Origin: Clostridiales bacterium
Lineage (GTDB): Bacteria; Bacillota; Clostridia; Christensenellales; UBA1242
DNA length: 53,818 bases
Reading direction: 5' to 3'
Assembly: GCA_918241715.1 (NCBI GenBank)
Contig: CAKJYB010000022.1
Coordinates: 1 to 53,818 of the forward strand
The translations under genes were made by a program, and so were the position numbers. Of this stretch, positions 35,199 through 42,778 are shown piece by piece. The notes beneath the pieces are model-generated. The model was not told the DNA's origin, ran no database searches, and saw nothing but the letters and a program-made list of their open reading frames with translations. Numbering within the stretch: the stretch's first letter is position 1; the number at the start of each line of letters is the position of its first letter.

Positions 35199-36293
35199 CT
35201 AACTAACAATTGTAAGACCTTTTACCATGTTTACAAAGCCTGGTAAAGTTATCTTTAAAAACTGCTCTATTTTTGCAAAATCAATTTTTGCCATCTCATT
35301 TTTCTTGGCATATTTGTCAATGCTTGCATCATAATACTTTACAATATCTGCAATATTCAAGTCTTTGAGTGCCTTATAATAATTCTCTGCTTCTTCAAAA
35401 AATTCTTCTGTTCTGTTTAAAAGGGTTTTAACTTCTTGTGAGCTCAAGTGCTTGTAGTTTGTCTCTTCTGACTTTTCTACAATATTTGTTTTGTATTCGC
35501 CAAATCTCTTCTCTATCAAGGAAACAATGGCATCAAGATCTTCACTTCTACCTTTGTAAATATTCCACAAAATCTTTGTTGAAATTTCTTGAATCATAAA
35601 ATTGTTGTAAACTGGAAGCAACTTTGCTTGAATGTATTTTTTTATTGTCCCCTTGTTGTCTCCCGCATTTTTTATTGTTTTTTGTATCTCTGTCATTTCA
35701 ACAACTTTTGCAAGAGATTTTGACAAATTTATGTTTTTGTTTACAAGGTTTCCAAACTCTTTTTTGAGTGTCATAAGCTGGTATTCGTCTGATTCTTCTG
35801 AAAGCGCCGTTTCACCATTAAATTTTTGAAAATAGTTGTTTACTTGTTTTAATTTTTTTACAAAAACCTTTATTTCGGCAGTGTATTTTTCAATGTTGTC
35901 ATTTAAAACTTTTAATTGGTTTTTTACATCTTTGCTTATTTCTTTGTCTTTAATATTGTCAATAATAAGATCTTTGTTGTCGTCTATATAAGAACTTGAG
36001 ATATTTAAAAGGACAACGTATTTTTCGGTAAGTTCTTTATATTCTTTGTATTTATCTTCTTCGCTATTTATATATCCTTGTAAAACACTTCCGTAAGAAA
36101 CCCAATATTTGCCACTAGAACTTGGATTGCTATAATTCGTAAATACTTCGTCATATTTTTTGTATGTTGAATCCAATGTGCTGAAAGACGCCTTGACATC
36201 TTTTATGCTGGTGCCACATCCTGCCATTGTTATACTTGAAAAAATTGCAAAGATTGTTAAAAACAAGCTCAATATTAAGCCTTTCTTCTTCAT
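35199..36293 (-). CDS. Predicted lipoprotein, 364 aa, helical, unknown
   Basis: The N-terminus MKKKGLILSLFLTIF...SITMAGC gives a lipoprotein signal peptide with Cys26 as the lipidated residue (-3 to -1 is MAG). The remaining ~338 residues are Lys/Glu/Asn-rich and predicted helical, partly coiled-coil-like (KNQLKVLNDNIEKYTAEIKV, KKLKQVNNYFQKF), with no family I recognise. It should be tethered to the outer face of the membrane. GGGGGA precedes the ATG, and the 279-aa gene ends 9 bp upstream, so the two are likely produced together. It sits between dnaB and gltX in one run. Confidence 0.82.
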   Translation of the reverse strand: MKKKGLILSLFLTIFAIFSSITMAGCGTSIKDVKASFSTLDSTYKKYDEVFTNYSNPSSSGKYWVSYGSVLQGYINSEEDKYKEYKELTEKYVVLLNISSSYIDDNKDLIIDNIKDKEISKDVKNQLKVLNDNIEKYTAEIKVFVKKLKQVNNYFQKFNGETALSEESDEYQLMTLKKEFGNLVNKNINLSKSLAKVVEMTEIQKTIKNAGDNKGTIKKYIQAKLLPVYNNFMIQEISTKILWNIYKGRSEDLDAIVSLIEKRFGEYKTNIVEKSEETNYKHLSSQEVKTLLNRTEEFFEEAENYYKALKDLNIADIVKYYDASIDKYAKKNEMAKIDFAKIEQFLKITLPGFVNMVKGLTIVS

Positions 36294-36302
36294 GTTTCCC
36301 CC

Positions 36303-37142
36303 TTACAAATCCCCGTCAATGAAAGTAGAATAATAGCTACTATCTGCGCCGTTTGTTTTTATGTCTTTAACTTTGTTCTTTTTTTCTTCTGTTGTGTATT
36401 GGTATGCAATAATTTCTTTCTCTGCATACACAATCCCATCTCCATCTTCTACAAAATATTTTTCTGTAAACTTCAAAAAGTCGTCTCCAACATCTTCTGT
36501 TGTAAGTTTTGTTTTTACATCTTTTGAAAGGTTTTTAATTCCCAAGAAGATTATGTCAGAATAATCATTGTTGAGCAGATTTGATTTTACGCTGTTTTGA
36601 TAAATTTTTGCACAAATATTGAAAGCGTCGATTGTCTTGGAAAGGAAATTTTTCATGTCTCCCTTTACATCTTCCCATGCTCTCTCTTCCCAGTAAGCAT
36701 CTCCAGAAGTCTTTTTGTTGTTTTCTTTTATCCTTTTGATAAGGCCGTCAACATATTTTTGTGCACTCTTAAGAGCATCTTGGACATCTTTTCTGTTGTC
36801 TTTGTAGTATTTTGTGTATTCCATAAAGTTGATTTCTCTGTTGAAGAAATCAGCAACATACAAATATCCTTCATAAGCGCTTTTAATATTATTTACTTCG
36901 TTTCTTTTTTCATTGTCAGTAAGCGTAGATGAAAGTTTTTCAAGGTAAGACTTTATTTGGTTGTGGTCAGAAGATGCAGAATTTGATGCTTTCAAATATC
37001 CCGTCGTAACATAATCGTTTACACTTTCTGCAAGAGCTGACGTATCTTTCTTTTTGAAAAGCGTAAAGAAAACCACGCCAAGTATTGCGGCCAAAACAAC
37101 AATTATTATTGTTATAAACAAAACTTTTCTGCCACCTTTCAT
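36303..37142 (-). CDS. Single-pass membrane protein with helical outer domain, 279 aa, unknown
   Basis: MKGGRKVLFITIIIVVLAAI starts an uncleaved N-terminal membrane helix (about residues 7-30) followed by KKKD. The outer domain (31-279) is helical, charged and Tyr-rich (SAYEGYLYVADFFNREINF, KYYKDNRKDVQDALKSAQKY). No family recognised. AAGGAG precedes the ATG. It lies 23 bp after dnaB and 9 bp before the lipoprotein gene; both products would face the wall side of the membrane and may form a pair (inference from adjacency and fold type). The N-terminal topology (positive KGGRK inside) is ordinary. Confidence 0.8.
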   Translation of the reverse strand: MKGGRKVLFITIIIVVLAAILGVVFFTLFKKKDTSALAESVNDYVTTGYLKASNSASSDHNQIKSYLEKLSSTLTDNEKRNEVNNIKSAYEGYLYVADFFNREINFMEYTKYYKDNRKDVQDALKSAQKYVDGLIKRIKENNKKTSGDAYWEERAWEDVKGDMKNFLSKTIDAFNICAKIYQNSVKSNLLNNDYSDIIFLGIKNLSKDVKTKLTTEDVGDDFLKFTEKYFVEDGDGIVYAEKEIIAYQYTTEEKKNKVKDIKTNGADSSYYSTFIDGDL

Positions 37143-37165
37143 GTTTTTCTCCTTTTTCGGGTTTT

Positions 37166-38515
37166 TTATTGAATCTGCACTTTTTCGTCAAAGTTAAGGA
37201 AAGTTGTGTATTCTCCAACCCACTTCAATTTTATTTCTCCCGTCTTTCCACTTCTATGTTTTGCAATAATCAAATAAACCGTTCCTGGTTCTTCTGTTAT
37301 CTGAACATCGTTGTATCTTTCTGGATTGTAAAGGAACAAAACAATATCGGCGTCTTGTTCGATAGAACCAGATTCACGAAGATCTGAAAGCACAGGCTTA
37401 TGATCTTCTCTAAGGTCAACAGCACGATTGAGCTGTGAAAGCAAAATGATTGGAACGTTAAGTTCTTTTGCGGCAACTTTCAATGTTCTTGTGATAGCGC
37501 TGACTTCGTTTGTTCTGGACTCTTGAGTTTTTGTCCCCATTGTCATAAGTTGAAGATAGTCAATAACAATAAGGTCAAGCCCTTCCGTCATTTTAAGTTT
37601 TCTACATTTTGAAATAATGTCAAAAGGTGTAACCATTGAAGAGTCGTTTACAAAGAAGAAACTTTGTGCCAACTTTTTGTTTGCCGTCCAAATTCTCTTC
37701 CATTCGTCATTGTCCATGCTTCCGTTTAAGATGTGTCCCATGTCAACTTTTGCAACAGATGCAAGAGATCTTATCATAAGTTGTTCTGAAGACATTTCAA
37801 GGTCAAAAACGGCAACTTTCTTTCCTTCTTCAAGGGCTGCATGCTCTGCAATATTCATGGCAAAAGATGTCTTTCCAACACCAGGACGAGCAGCAACCAT
37901 AATCAAATCACTCTTTTGAAGTCCGTTTGTGATTGCGTCAAATTCTTTGTATCCTGTTGGAATTCCACGAAGTTTTCCTTTATTTTCTGCGATTTCAGAA
38001 ATTTGATTTAAAACTCTTGTCAAAACACCTTCTTTCTTTCCAACAAGTTCCAAATCAGAAGCTGTTTCTTTTTGAGACAAATCAAAAATTTTCTTTTCTG
38101 CAACCTGCATTGCATGTTCGCCATCTTCAGCTTCAAAGGCAGTCTTTATTATCTCTTGAGATTCTGTGATAAGTTTTCTTCTTGTTGCCATGTTTTTCAC
38201 AATTTCAAGATAGTGAGAAAAGTTTGCAGCAGATGGAACGGCATTTGTAAGATATGTTACATAGTCAATTCCACCAACCTTTTCAAGTCTTTTGTCAACT
38301 TCAAGTTGGTTTGTAAGCGTAACAAAATCAACAGGAATGTTTTTCATTGAGATTTTTAACATGCTGTCGTAAATGTCTTTGTGAGATTCTGCATAAAAAT
38401 CAGAAACGTCAATCTTTGAAAAAATATCTAGTTGTGCATCATTGTCAATCAAAATACAACCGAGCAACGCTTGCTCAGCTTCAAGGCTGTTTGGTAAAAT
38501 TTTATAATCTGCCAT
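37166..38515 (-). CDS. dnaB: Replicative DNA helicase DnaB
   Basis: 449 residues, full length. N-terminal domain with LPNSLEAEQALLGCIL (~6-21); RecA-type motor with Walker A AARPGVGKTSFAMNIAEH (~204-221), DLEMSSEQL (~237), Walker B LIVIDYLQLM and SQLNRAVDLREDHKP and DLRESGSIEQDADIVLFL near the C-terminus, all standard for DnaB. It unwinds DNA ahead of the fork as a hexamer. AAGGAGAAG precedes the ATG; the 83-aa membrane-protein gene ends 11 bp upstream. The usual neighbour rplI is elsewhere in the window. Confidence 0.97.
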   Translation of the reverse strand: MADYKILPNSLEAEQALLGCILIDNDAQLDIFSKIDVSDFYAESHKDIYDSMLKISMKNIPVDFVTLTNQLEVDKRLEKVGGIDYVTYLTNAVPSAANFSHYLEIVKNMATRRKLITESQEIIKTAFEAEDGEHAMQVAEKKIFDLSQKETASDLELVGKKEGVLTRVLNQISEIAENKGKLRGIPTGYKEFDAITNGLQKSDLIMVAARPGVGKTSFAMNIAEHAALEEGKKVAVFDLEMSSEQLMIRSLASVAKVDMGHILNGSMDNDEWKRIWTANKKLAQSFFFVNDSSMVTPFDIISKCRKLKMTEGLDLIVIDYLQLMTMGTKTQESRTNEVSAITRTLKVAAKELNVPIILLSQLNRAVDLREDHKPVLSDLRESGSIEQDADIVLFLYNPERYNDVQITEEPGTVYLIIAKHRSGKTGEIKLKWVGEYTTFLNFDEKVQIQ

Positions 38516-38526
38516 GGTCTTCTCCT

Positions 38527-38778
38527 TTAATCAGCAAATGGGTCTTTCTTTTTCTTCTTTCTTTCTTCTTTTCTTGCATCAAATTTTTCGTAAATAATCG
38601 TGTAAATTGCAAACAAGAAAAACATTATAATAACCAAAATCATAATGTTTACCCATTGTTTAACTCCACATGAAGCCAACACAACTTCGATGACAACAAT
38701 AGGCACAAGAACAATAAGGAAAAAGAGCCCCAATCTTGTTATTCTTTTCTTTAAAAGTTGCTTTTCCGAGTTTTTCAT
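38527..38778 (-). CDS. Small membrane protein, 83 aa, two membrane helices
   Basis: From the ATG at 38778: an amphipathic basic start (MKNSEKQLLKKRITR), two membrane helices (about 16-36 and 43-63) and a highly basic tail (KEERKKKKKDPFAD), so both ends should lie inside. Family unknown. The start is fixed by a consensus promoter (TTGACA-17-TATACT) ending 6 nt before it; the open frame extends to 38832 but would run through that promoter. It has no Shine-Dalgarno site, so it is likely leaderless. It heads the dnaB-279aa-lipoprotein-gltX-trpS run, and is divergent from the ankyrin gene. Confidence 0.75.
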   Translation of the reverse strand: MKNSEKQLLKKRITRLGLFFLIVLVPIVVIEVVLASCGVKQWVNIMILVIIMFFLFAIYTIIYEKFDARKEERKKKKKDPFAD

Positions 38779-38784
38779 ATTTAA

Positions 38785-38813
38785 AGTATAACAACAAACC
38801 CGTTGTTTGTCAA
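38785..38813 (-). promoter_or_regulatory. Predicted leaderless promoter of the 83aa-dnaB-...-trpS run
   Basis: Perfect TTGACA (38813-38808), 17 bp, TATACT (38790-38785), six bases (TTAAAT), ATG at 38778. The clearest case of this geometry in the window. Confidence 0.75.
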
Positions 38814-38876
38814 TTTGAAAATAAAAAAACATATAATATATAATTATATATTTTTTAAAAAAGTTGAATTAAGTTA

Positions 38877-38905
38877 TTGACAAAAAGGTTTTGGTGTGCA
38901 AAAAT
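38877..38905 (+). promoter_or_regulatory. Possible promoter of the ankyrin-repeat gene
   Basis: Perfect TTGACA (38877-38882) followed at 17 bp by AAAAAT preceded by TGTGC (extended -10 like). The -10 is poor; a TATAAG further right has a spacing of 22 bp. Very AT-rich DNA precedes it. Confidence 0.35.
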
Positions 38906-38939
38906 ATAAGAAATATTTTTGGTTTTAGGTGGTGAAAAA

Positions 38940-39935
38940 ATGGCTGACAAAAAGACAACACTTCTTCTTAGAGCATTAGAAAATGGAAATTTGAAAAGTG
39001 CAGAACGCTTACTTAAAAAAGGTGCAGATTTAAATGCGACATTTGATGGAGTTCCTGCACTCTTTAAAGCATATGGCATTGACCTTAAACATGACAATTT
39101 CAATGCAACAAGTTTTTTTATTGATAATGGTGCAGATTTAAACATTAAAGACAAAGATGGCAACACCCTTTTGCTTGTTTCTCTCGATTTAAATTATTTT
39201 GGAAATTCTGATAGCCAAGACAAAAGACTAGAAACTATAATTCGCATTTTAAAATTTTTGTATCGCAAAATTGCAACAGACAAAAATGTCAATTTTAACG
39301 CTGTTGGAAAAGATGGACGTTCTTTTGTTTCTAAGCTTTCTACAAGCGCTATTATCAACAAGAAAAGTCCTGCAAGATTGTACTGCCTTGTTTTGTTGTC
39401 AACGCTATTAAAAAATGGTGCAAGTGCAAATATCCCTTCTAGGGGTGGAAAGCTTCCACTTTATGCTGCTGTAACAGGAAAAGATTTTCTTTTGGCAGAA
39501 ATTCTTGCCCCATACACACTTCAAAACACAAATTATATTGTAGAGAATGGCAAGCTAGAAAACGACAGATTCTGGACATGGCAAATGCTCGGTGGAAACC
39601 AAATTGGAACAGCAGAAACATTTGTGGTCCTTGACAAGTTTAGAAACACAATCCTCTTGAAACTTGCAAACGAAGAAACAAAAACACCTTATACAACAGA
39701 CAGAACAAACAGAGACTTGGCTCTCTTTCAAGAATTGTTTGGCAAACTTCAACCAGAGCAAAAATGGGTTGACAAAGACCACGAAAGATACCTTGCATAT
39801 ATAAATCAAGCAAACACCTATGGAAAAGAAGTTGAAGAACAATTCCACACTCTTGCTCCACAAGCAAACATTCCAACTCTTAGACTTGAAGCTCTTGAAG
39901 CGACAAAGGTTGGCCCAGACGGAAATGGAAAATAA
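38940..39935 (+). CDS. Ankyrin-repeat protein, 331 aa
   Basis: The ATG at 38940 has AGGTGGTG a few nt upstream; a TTG at 38919 is in frame but lacks a ribosome site. Residues ~6-190 hold about four ankyrin-like repeats: LLLRALENGNLKSAERLLKK-GADLNA, TSFFIDNGADLNIKDKDGNT, LLSTLLKNGASANIPSRGGK and LPLYAAVTGKDFLLAEILAP. Residues ~195-331 form a different, unrecognised C-terminal domain (RFWTWQMLGGNQIGTAETFV) ending GPDGNGK. No signal peptide or membrane helix. Ankyrin stacks bind proteins; the partner is unknown. Transcribed alone between two minus-strand units, convergent with typA over a shared terminator. Confidence 0.82.
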   Translation: MADKKTTLLLRALENGNLKSAERLLKKGADLNATFDGVPALFKAYGIDLKHDNFNATSFFIDNGADLNIKDKDGNTLLLVSLDLNYFGNSDSQDKRLETIIRILKFLYRKIATDKNVNFNAVGKDGRSFVSKLSTSAIINKKSPARLYCLVLLSTLLKNGASANIPSRGGKLPLYAAVTGKDFLLAEILAPYTLQNTNYIVENGKLENDRFWTWQMLGGNQIGTAETFVVLDKFRNTILLKLANEETKTPYTTDRTNRDLALFQELFGKLQPEQKWVDKDHERYLAYINQANTYGKEVEEQFHTLAPQANIPTLRLEALEATKVGPDGNGK

Positions 39936-39942
39936 TAAAAAA

Positions 39943-39976
39943 CACTTTAGCGATTTTGCTAAAGTGCTTTTTTTTT
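39943..39976. terminator. Bidirectional terminator between the ankyrin gene and typA
   Basis: Stem CACTTTAGC/GCTAAAGTG (39943-39951 with 39958-39966), loop GATTTT, followed on the plus strand by nine T after one C; a run of A on the left gives a T-tract for typA. Confidence 0.88.
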
Positions 39977-41804
39977 ATACTTCTCCCCTGAGCATCTTTC
40001 CACGTTCTCTAAGACGCATGTTGTGATCAAGAATAATTTTTCTGATTCTGATTGATTGTGGGGTGATTTCCAAATATTCATCGTCTCCCAAAAATTCAAT
40101 GCAATCTTCCAAACTCATAAGTCTTGGTGGTGTAAGTCTAAGAGCTTCATCAGAGCCAGAAGAACGGCAGTTTGAAAGGTGTTTTTCTTTACATACGTTG
40201 ACAACAATATCTCCACCCTTTGGATTGCTTCCAACAACCATTCCTGCATAAACTGGAGTCCCTGCACCGATAAAGAGTTCTCCCCTTTCTTGTGCGTTGA
40301 AAAGTCCATAGACAATGGCTTTTCCTTCTTCGTGAGCAATCAAAGATCCACATTCACGACGATTGATTTCGCCCTTGTATGGTTCATAATCATAGAAGAT
40401 TGAGTTTATGATACCTTCTCCACGTGTGTCTGTAAGATACTCTGACTTAAACCCAAAAAGTCCACGTGATGGAACCAAAAATTCCATTCTCATTCTGTTT
40501 CCTTTTGGTGTCATTCCTTGGAGTTCTCCCTTTCTTACTCCCATCTTGTTCATAACCGTTCCTACGCAGTCTTCAGGAACATCAAGGAAAACTCTGTCGA
40601 TAGGCTCACACTTTACTCCGTCAATTTCTTTGATCAAAACTTTTGGTTGGCTTACTTGAAATTCGTAGCCATCTCTACGCATGTTTTCAATCAAAATTGA
40701 AAGGTGCATTTCACCCCTTCCACAAACCTTAAATTTATCTGCAGTATCTCCATCAGAAACTCTCAAAGACAAATCTTTTACAGCTTCCTTGTAAAGTCTT
40801 TCTCTTATATGACGTGATGTAACAAACTTTCCTTCTCTGCCAGCAAATGGGCTGTCGTTTACCATAAATGTCATTTCAACGCTTGGCTCTGCAATTTTTA
40901 CAAATTCAATTGGCTCAACAGCAGTTTCGTCGCAAATTGTGTCTCCTATTTGGACATTTTCGATTCCGGCAACACAGACAATTTCTCCTGCACTTGCTGA
41001 CTCAACGGGAACTCTCTTCAACCCCTCATAAACAAACAAACTTACAATTTTTGCCTTTTGTTTTTTGTCTGGCTCATGATAGTTGCAAACAATAATATTT
41101 TGTCCAACTTTGATTGTTCCCCTGTCAATTTTTCCAACGGCAAGTTTTCCAACATAGTCGTTGTGTTCTGCAGAAGAAATCAAAAGTTTAAGTGGCTCTT
41201 GTGGATTTCCTTGTGGTGCTGGAATGTGCTTTATGATTGTTTCAAAAAGTGGTTTCATGTCTTTTCCAACAACATCTGGATCTGTAGAAGAAACACCTGT
41301 TCTTGCAGAAGCAAAAACAAATGGAGAATCCAATTGTTCGTCGTCAGCATCAAGCTCCAGGAAAAGCTCCAAAACTTCGTCAATAACTTCTTTAATTCTT
41401 GCGTCTGGTCTGTCAATCTTGTTTACGACAACAACAACTTTAAGTTTGAGTGCAAGAGCTTTTTCCAAAACAAATCTTGTTTGTGGCATTGGTCCTTCAA
41501 AAGCATCAACAACAAGCAAAACTCCGTCAACCATCTTCAAAACTCTTTCAACTTCTCCACCAAAGTCTGCGTGTCCTGGGGTGTCAACAACGTTTATTTT
41601 TACTCCATTATAAAAGCAAGAAGTATTTTTTGACAAAATCGTAATACCCCTTTCTCTTTCAATGGCGTTTGAATCCATAACTCTGTCTTCAACAACCTGA
41701 TTTTCTCTAAAAACGTTTCCTTGCTTCAAAAGCTCATTAACCAATGATGTCTTTCCATGGTCAACGTGAGCAATAATCGCAATGTTTCTGATATTGTTTT
41801 CCAT
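39975..41804 (-). CDS. typA: Ribosome-associated GTPase TypA/BipA
   Basis: 609 residues, the standard length. [13 protein letters not shown] (~11-23, P-loop), RERGITIL (switch I region), [16 protein letters not shown] (G3) and [16 protein letters not shown] (G4), then the EF-G-like beta-barrel domains and the BipA C-terminal domain ([37 protein letters not shown]). TypA binds ribosomes like EF-G/LepA and supports 50S assembly and growth under stress and cold. A leader with AAGGAAAAG precedes the ATG, and a promoter lies at 41837-41866. Confidence 0.96.
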   Translation of the reverse strand: MENNIRNIAIIAHVDHGKTSLVNELLKQGNVFRENQVVEDRVMDSNAIERERGITILSKNTSCFYNGVKINVVDTPGHADFGGEVERVLKMVDGVLLVVDAFEGPMPQTRFVLEKALALKLKVVVVVNKIDRPDARIKEVIDEVLELFLELDADDEQLDSPFVFASARTGVSSTDPDVVGKDMKPLFETIIKHIPAPQGNPQEPLKLLISSAEHNDYVGKLAVGKIDRGTIKVGQNIIVCNYHEPDKKQKAKIVSLFVYEGLKRVPVESASAGEIVCVAGIENVQIGDTICDETAVEPIEFVKIAEPSVEMTFMVNDSPFAGREGKFVTSRHIRERLYKEAVKDLSLRVSDGDTADKFKVCGRGEMHLSILIENMRRDGYEFQVSQPKVLIKEIDGVKCEPIDRVFLDVPEDCVGTVMNKMGVRKGELQGMTPKGNRMRMEFLVPSRGLFGFKSEYLTDTRGEGIINSIFYDYEPYKGEINRRECGSLIAHEEGKAIVYGLFNAQERGELFIGAGTPVYAGMVVGSNPKGGDIVVNVCKEKHLSNCRSSGSDEALRLTPPRLMSLEDCIEFLGDDEYLEITPQSIRIRKIILDHNMRLRERGKMLRGEV

Positions 41805-41836
41805 TTTTTCTTTTCCTTTTTATCTATAACTTGCTT

Positions 41837-41866
41837 ATTGTAGCACATTTAAGATAAAAAAGACAA
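41837..41866 (-). promoter_or_regulatory. Promoter of typA
   Basis: TTGTCT (41866-41861), 18 bp, TACAAT (41842-41837) with TGTGC directly upstream (extended -10). Leader of about 26 nt with a ribosome site. Confidence 0.6.
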
Positions 41867-41882
41867 TAGAAAAAAATGCCTT

Positions 41883-42749
41883 TTACAAGATTTTTCTTGT
41901 TTTTTCTTTCTTTTTCTCTTCTCTTTTTGCAATAAGAAGAGCAACTCCCGTCCCAATCAAAACCAAAACAAGAGTCAAAATGTAAATTGCCCCTTTGTTT
42001 AGGTTTGTTGTCCAAAACGTGATTTTTTCTCCATTTTCAATCTCTGCAATTGATTTTGAAAAAACGTTGTGATGGAAGCCGTTTTCGTCATACATATCTT
42101 CCGACATAAGAGTTTTTGATTTTGATGCAAAGTCGTAAATATAAGTGGCGCCATCTAAATTTTTTAAGACCAACTCTTTTTTCTCTTCCAAAATATCACA
42201 TTCTTTGCACCAAGACAAAATTGCCAAGTTGCAGACTGATTTAAAATTTTCTGCAGATTCTTTTGTCGAAATTGGAAAATCGGTTTCTAGGTAGGTTTTT
42301 TGCAAAAATAGACCCTTTGTCTTTCGTTTTGTCTGTGTTGTTTTGTCTCCCGTCTCTTTTGTCTCAAAAAATGCCTTTTGGGCTTCAACGTTAGCAAAAG
42401 AAATTGTAAATCCTATTCCATCAATGTCGACATAATATAGACAAGGCCCAACACTGACGCCGTCAATCTCTTTGTCTTTGTTTGCCTTTTGAAGTGCGTT
42501 TACATAAACGGAAAGATAGAATTTGTATGTTGCAAATTCTTTTTCTGAAAAGTTGTTTTTGACAAATTCTGTGTTGACAGGAAAGATATAAGACACAAAA
42601 ATTTTGTTTTCGGCATCAATTTTTCTTACAATTCTAAAAGAATTCTTCTCAAGTGCGTTTGTTTTTGCACAAGCAATATTTTCTTCTTTAAATCCCCCAA
42701 GACAGACAAATGTCAGCAACAAAAAAAGAGTATAAATAGTTTTCTTCAT
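41883..42749 (-). CDS. Exported protein with C-terminal membrane anchor, 288 aa, unknown
   Basis: MKKTIYTLFLLLTFVCLGGF is a signal peptide start; the outer domain (about 30-250) has no family I recognise (SYIFPVNTEFVKNNFSEKEF, CLYYVDIDGIGFTISFANVE, many Lys/Glu). Residues ~252-274 form a membrane helix followed by a basic tail (AKREEKKKEKTRK). The anchor (LVLIGTGVALLIAKREEKK) resembles that of the 6010-aa giant (LALTGTAITIIYIAKRNKKR). It follows the 3637-aa giant lipoprotein by 29 bp. Its start codon lies in the loop of a terminator-like hairpin, and the second arm of that hairpin encodes residues 3-8, so its expression may be attenuated relative to the giant gene. The only upstream signals are GAGAG and a TATAAA 6 nt before the ATG. 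Confidence 0.8.
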   Translation of the reverse strand: MKKTIYTLFLLLTFVCLGGFKEENIACAKTNALEKNSFRIVRKIDAENKIFVSYIFPVNTEFVKNNFSEKEFATYKFYLSVYVNALQKANKDKEIDGVSVGPCLYYVDIDGIGFTISFANVEAQKAFFETKETGDKTTQTKRKTKGLFLQKTYLETDFPISTKESAENFKSVCNLAILSWCKECDILEEKKELVLKNLDGATYIYDFASKSKTLMSEDMYDENGFHHNVFSKSIAEIENGEKITFWTTNLNKGAIYILTLVLVLIGTGVALLIAKREEKKKEKTRKIL

Positions 42750-42765
42750 AGTCTATTTATACTCT
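42721..42765 (-). terminator. Terminator-like hairpin containing the start codon of the 288-aa gene
   Basis: In the minus-strand RNA, arms AGAGTATAAATAG (42765-42753) and CTATTTATACTCT (42739-42727) pair over 13 perfect bp, with a 13-nt loop holding the ATG (42749-42747), followed by six T. It lies 14 nt after the stop of the 3637-aa gene, so it is well placed as its terminator or as an attenuator. The first arm also holds the TATAAA and part of the GAGAG ribosome-site candidate. Confidence 0.65.
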
Positions 42766-42778
42766 CTTTCTTTTTTGA

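Noticed and set aside
41885..41900. ACAAGA-TTTT-TCTTGT inverted repeat as terminator of the 288-aa gene
   Set aside because: The stem is only 6 bp and no T tract follows on the minus strand.
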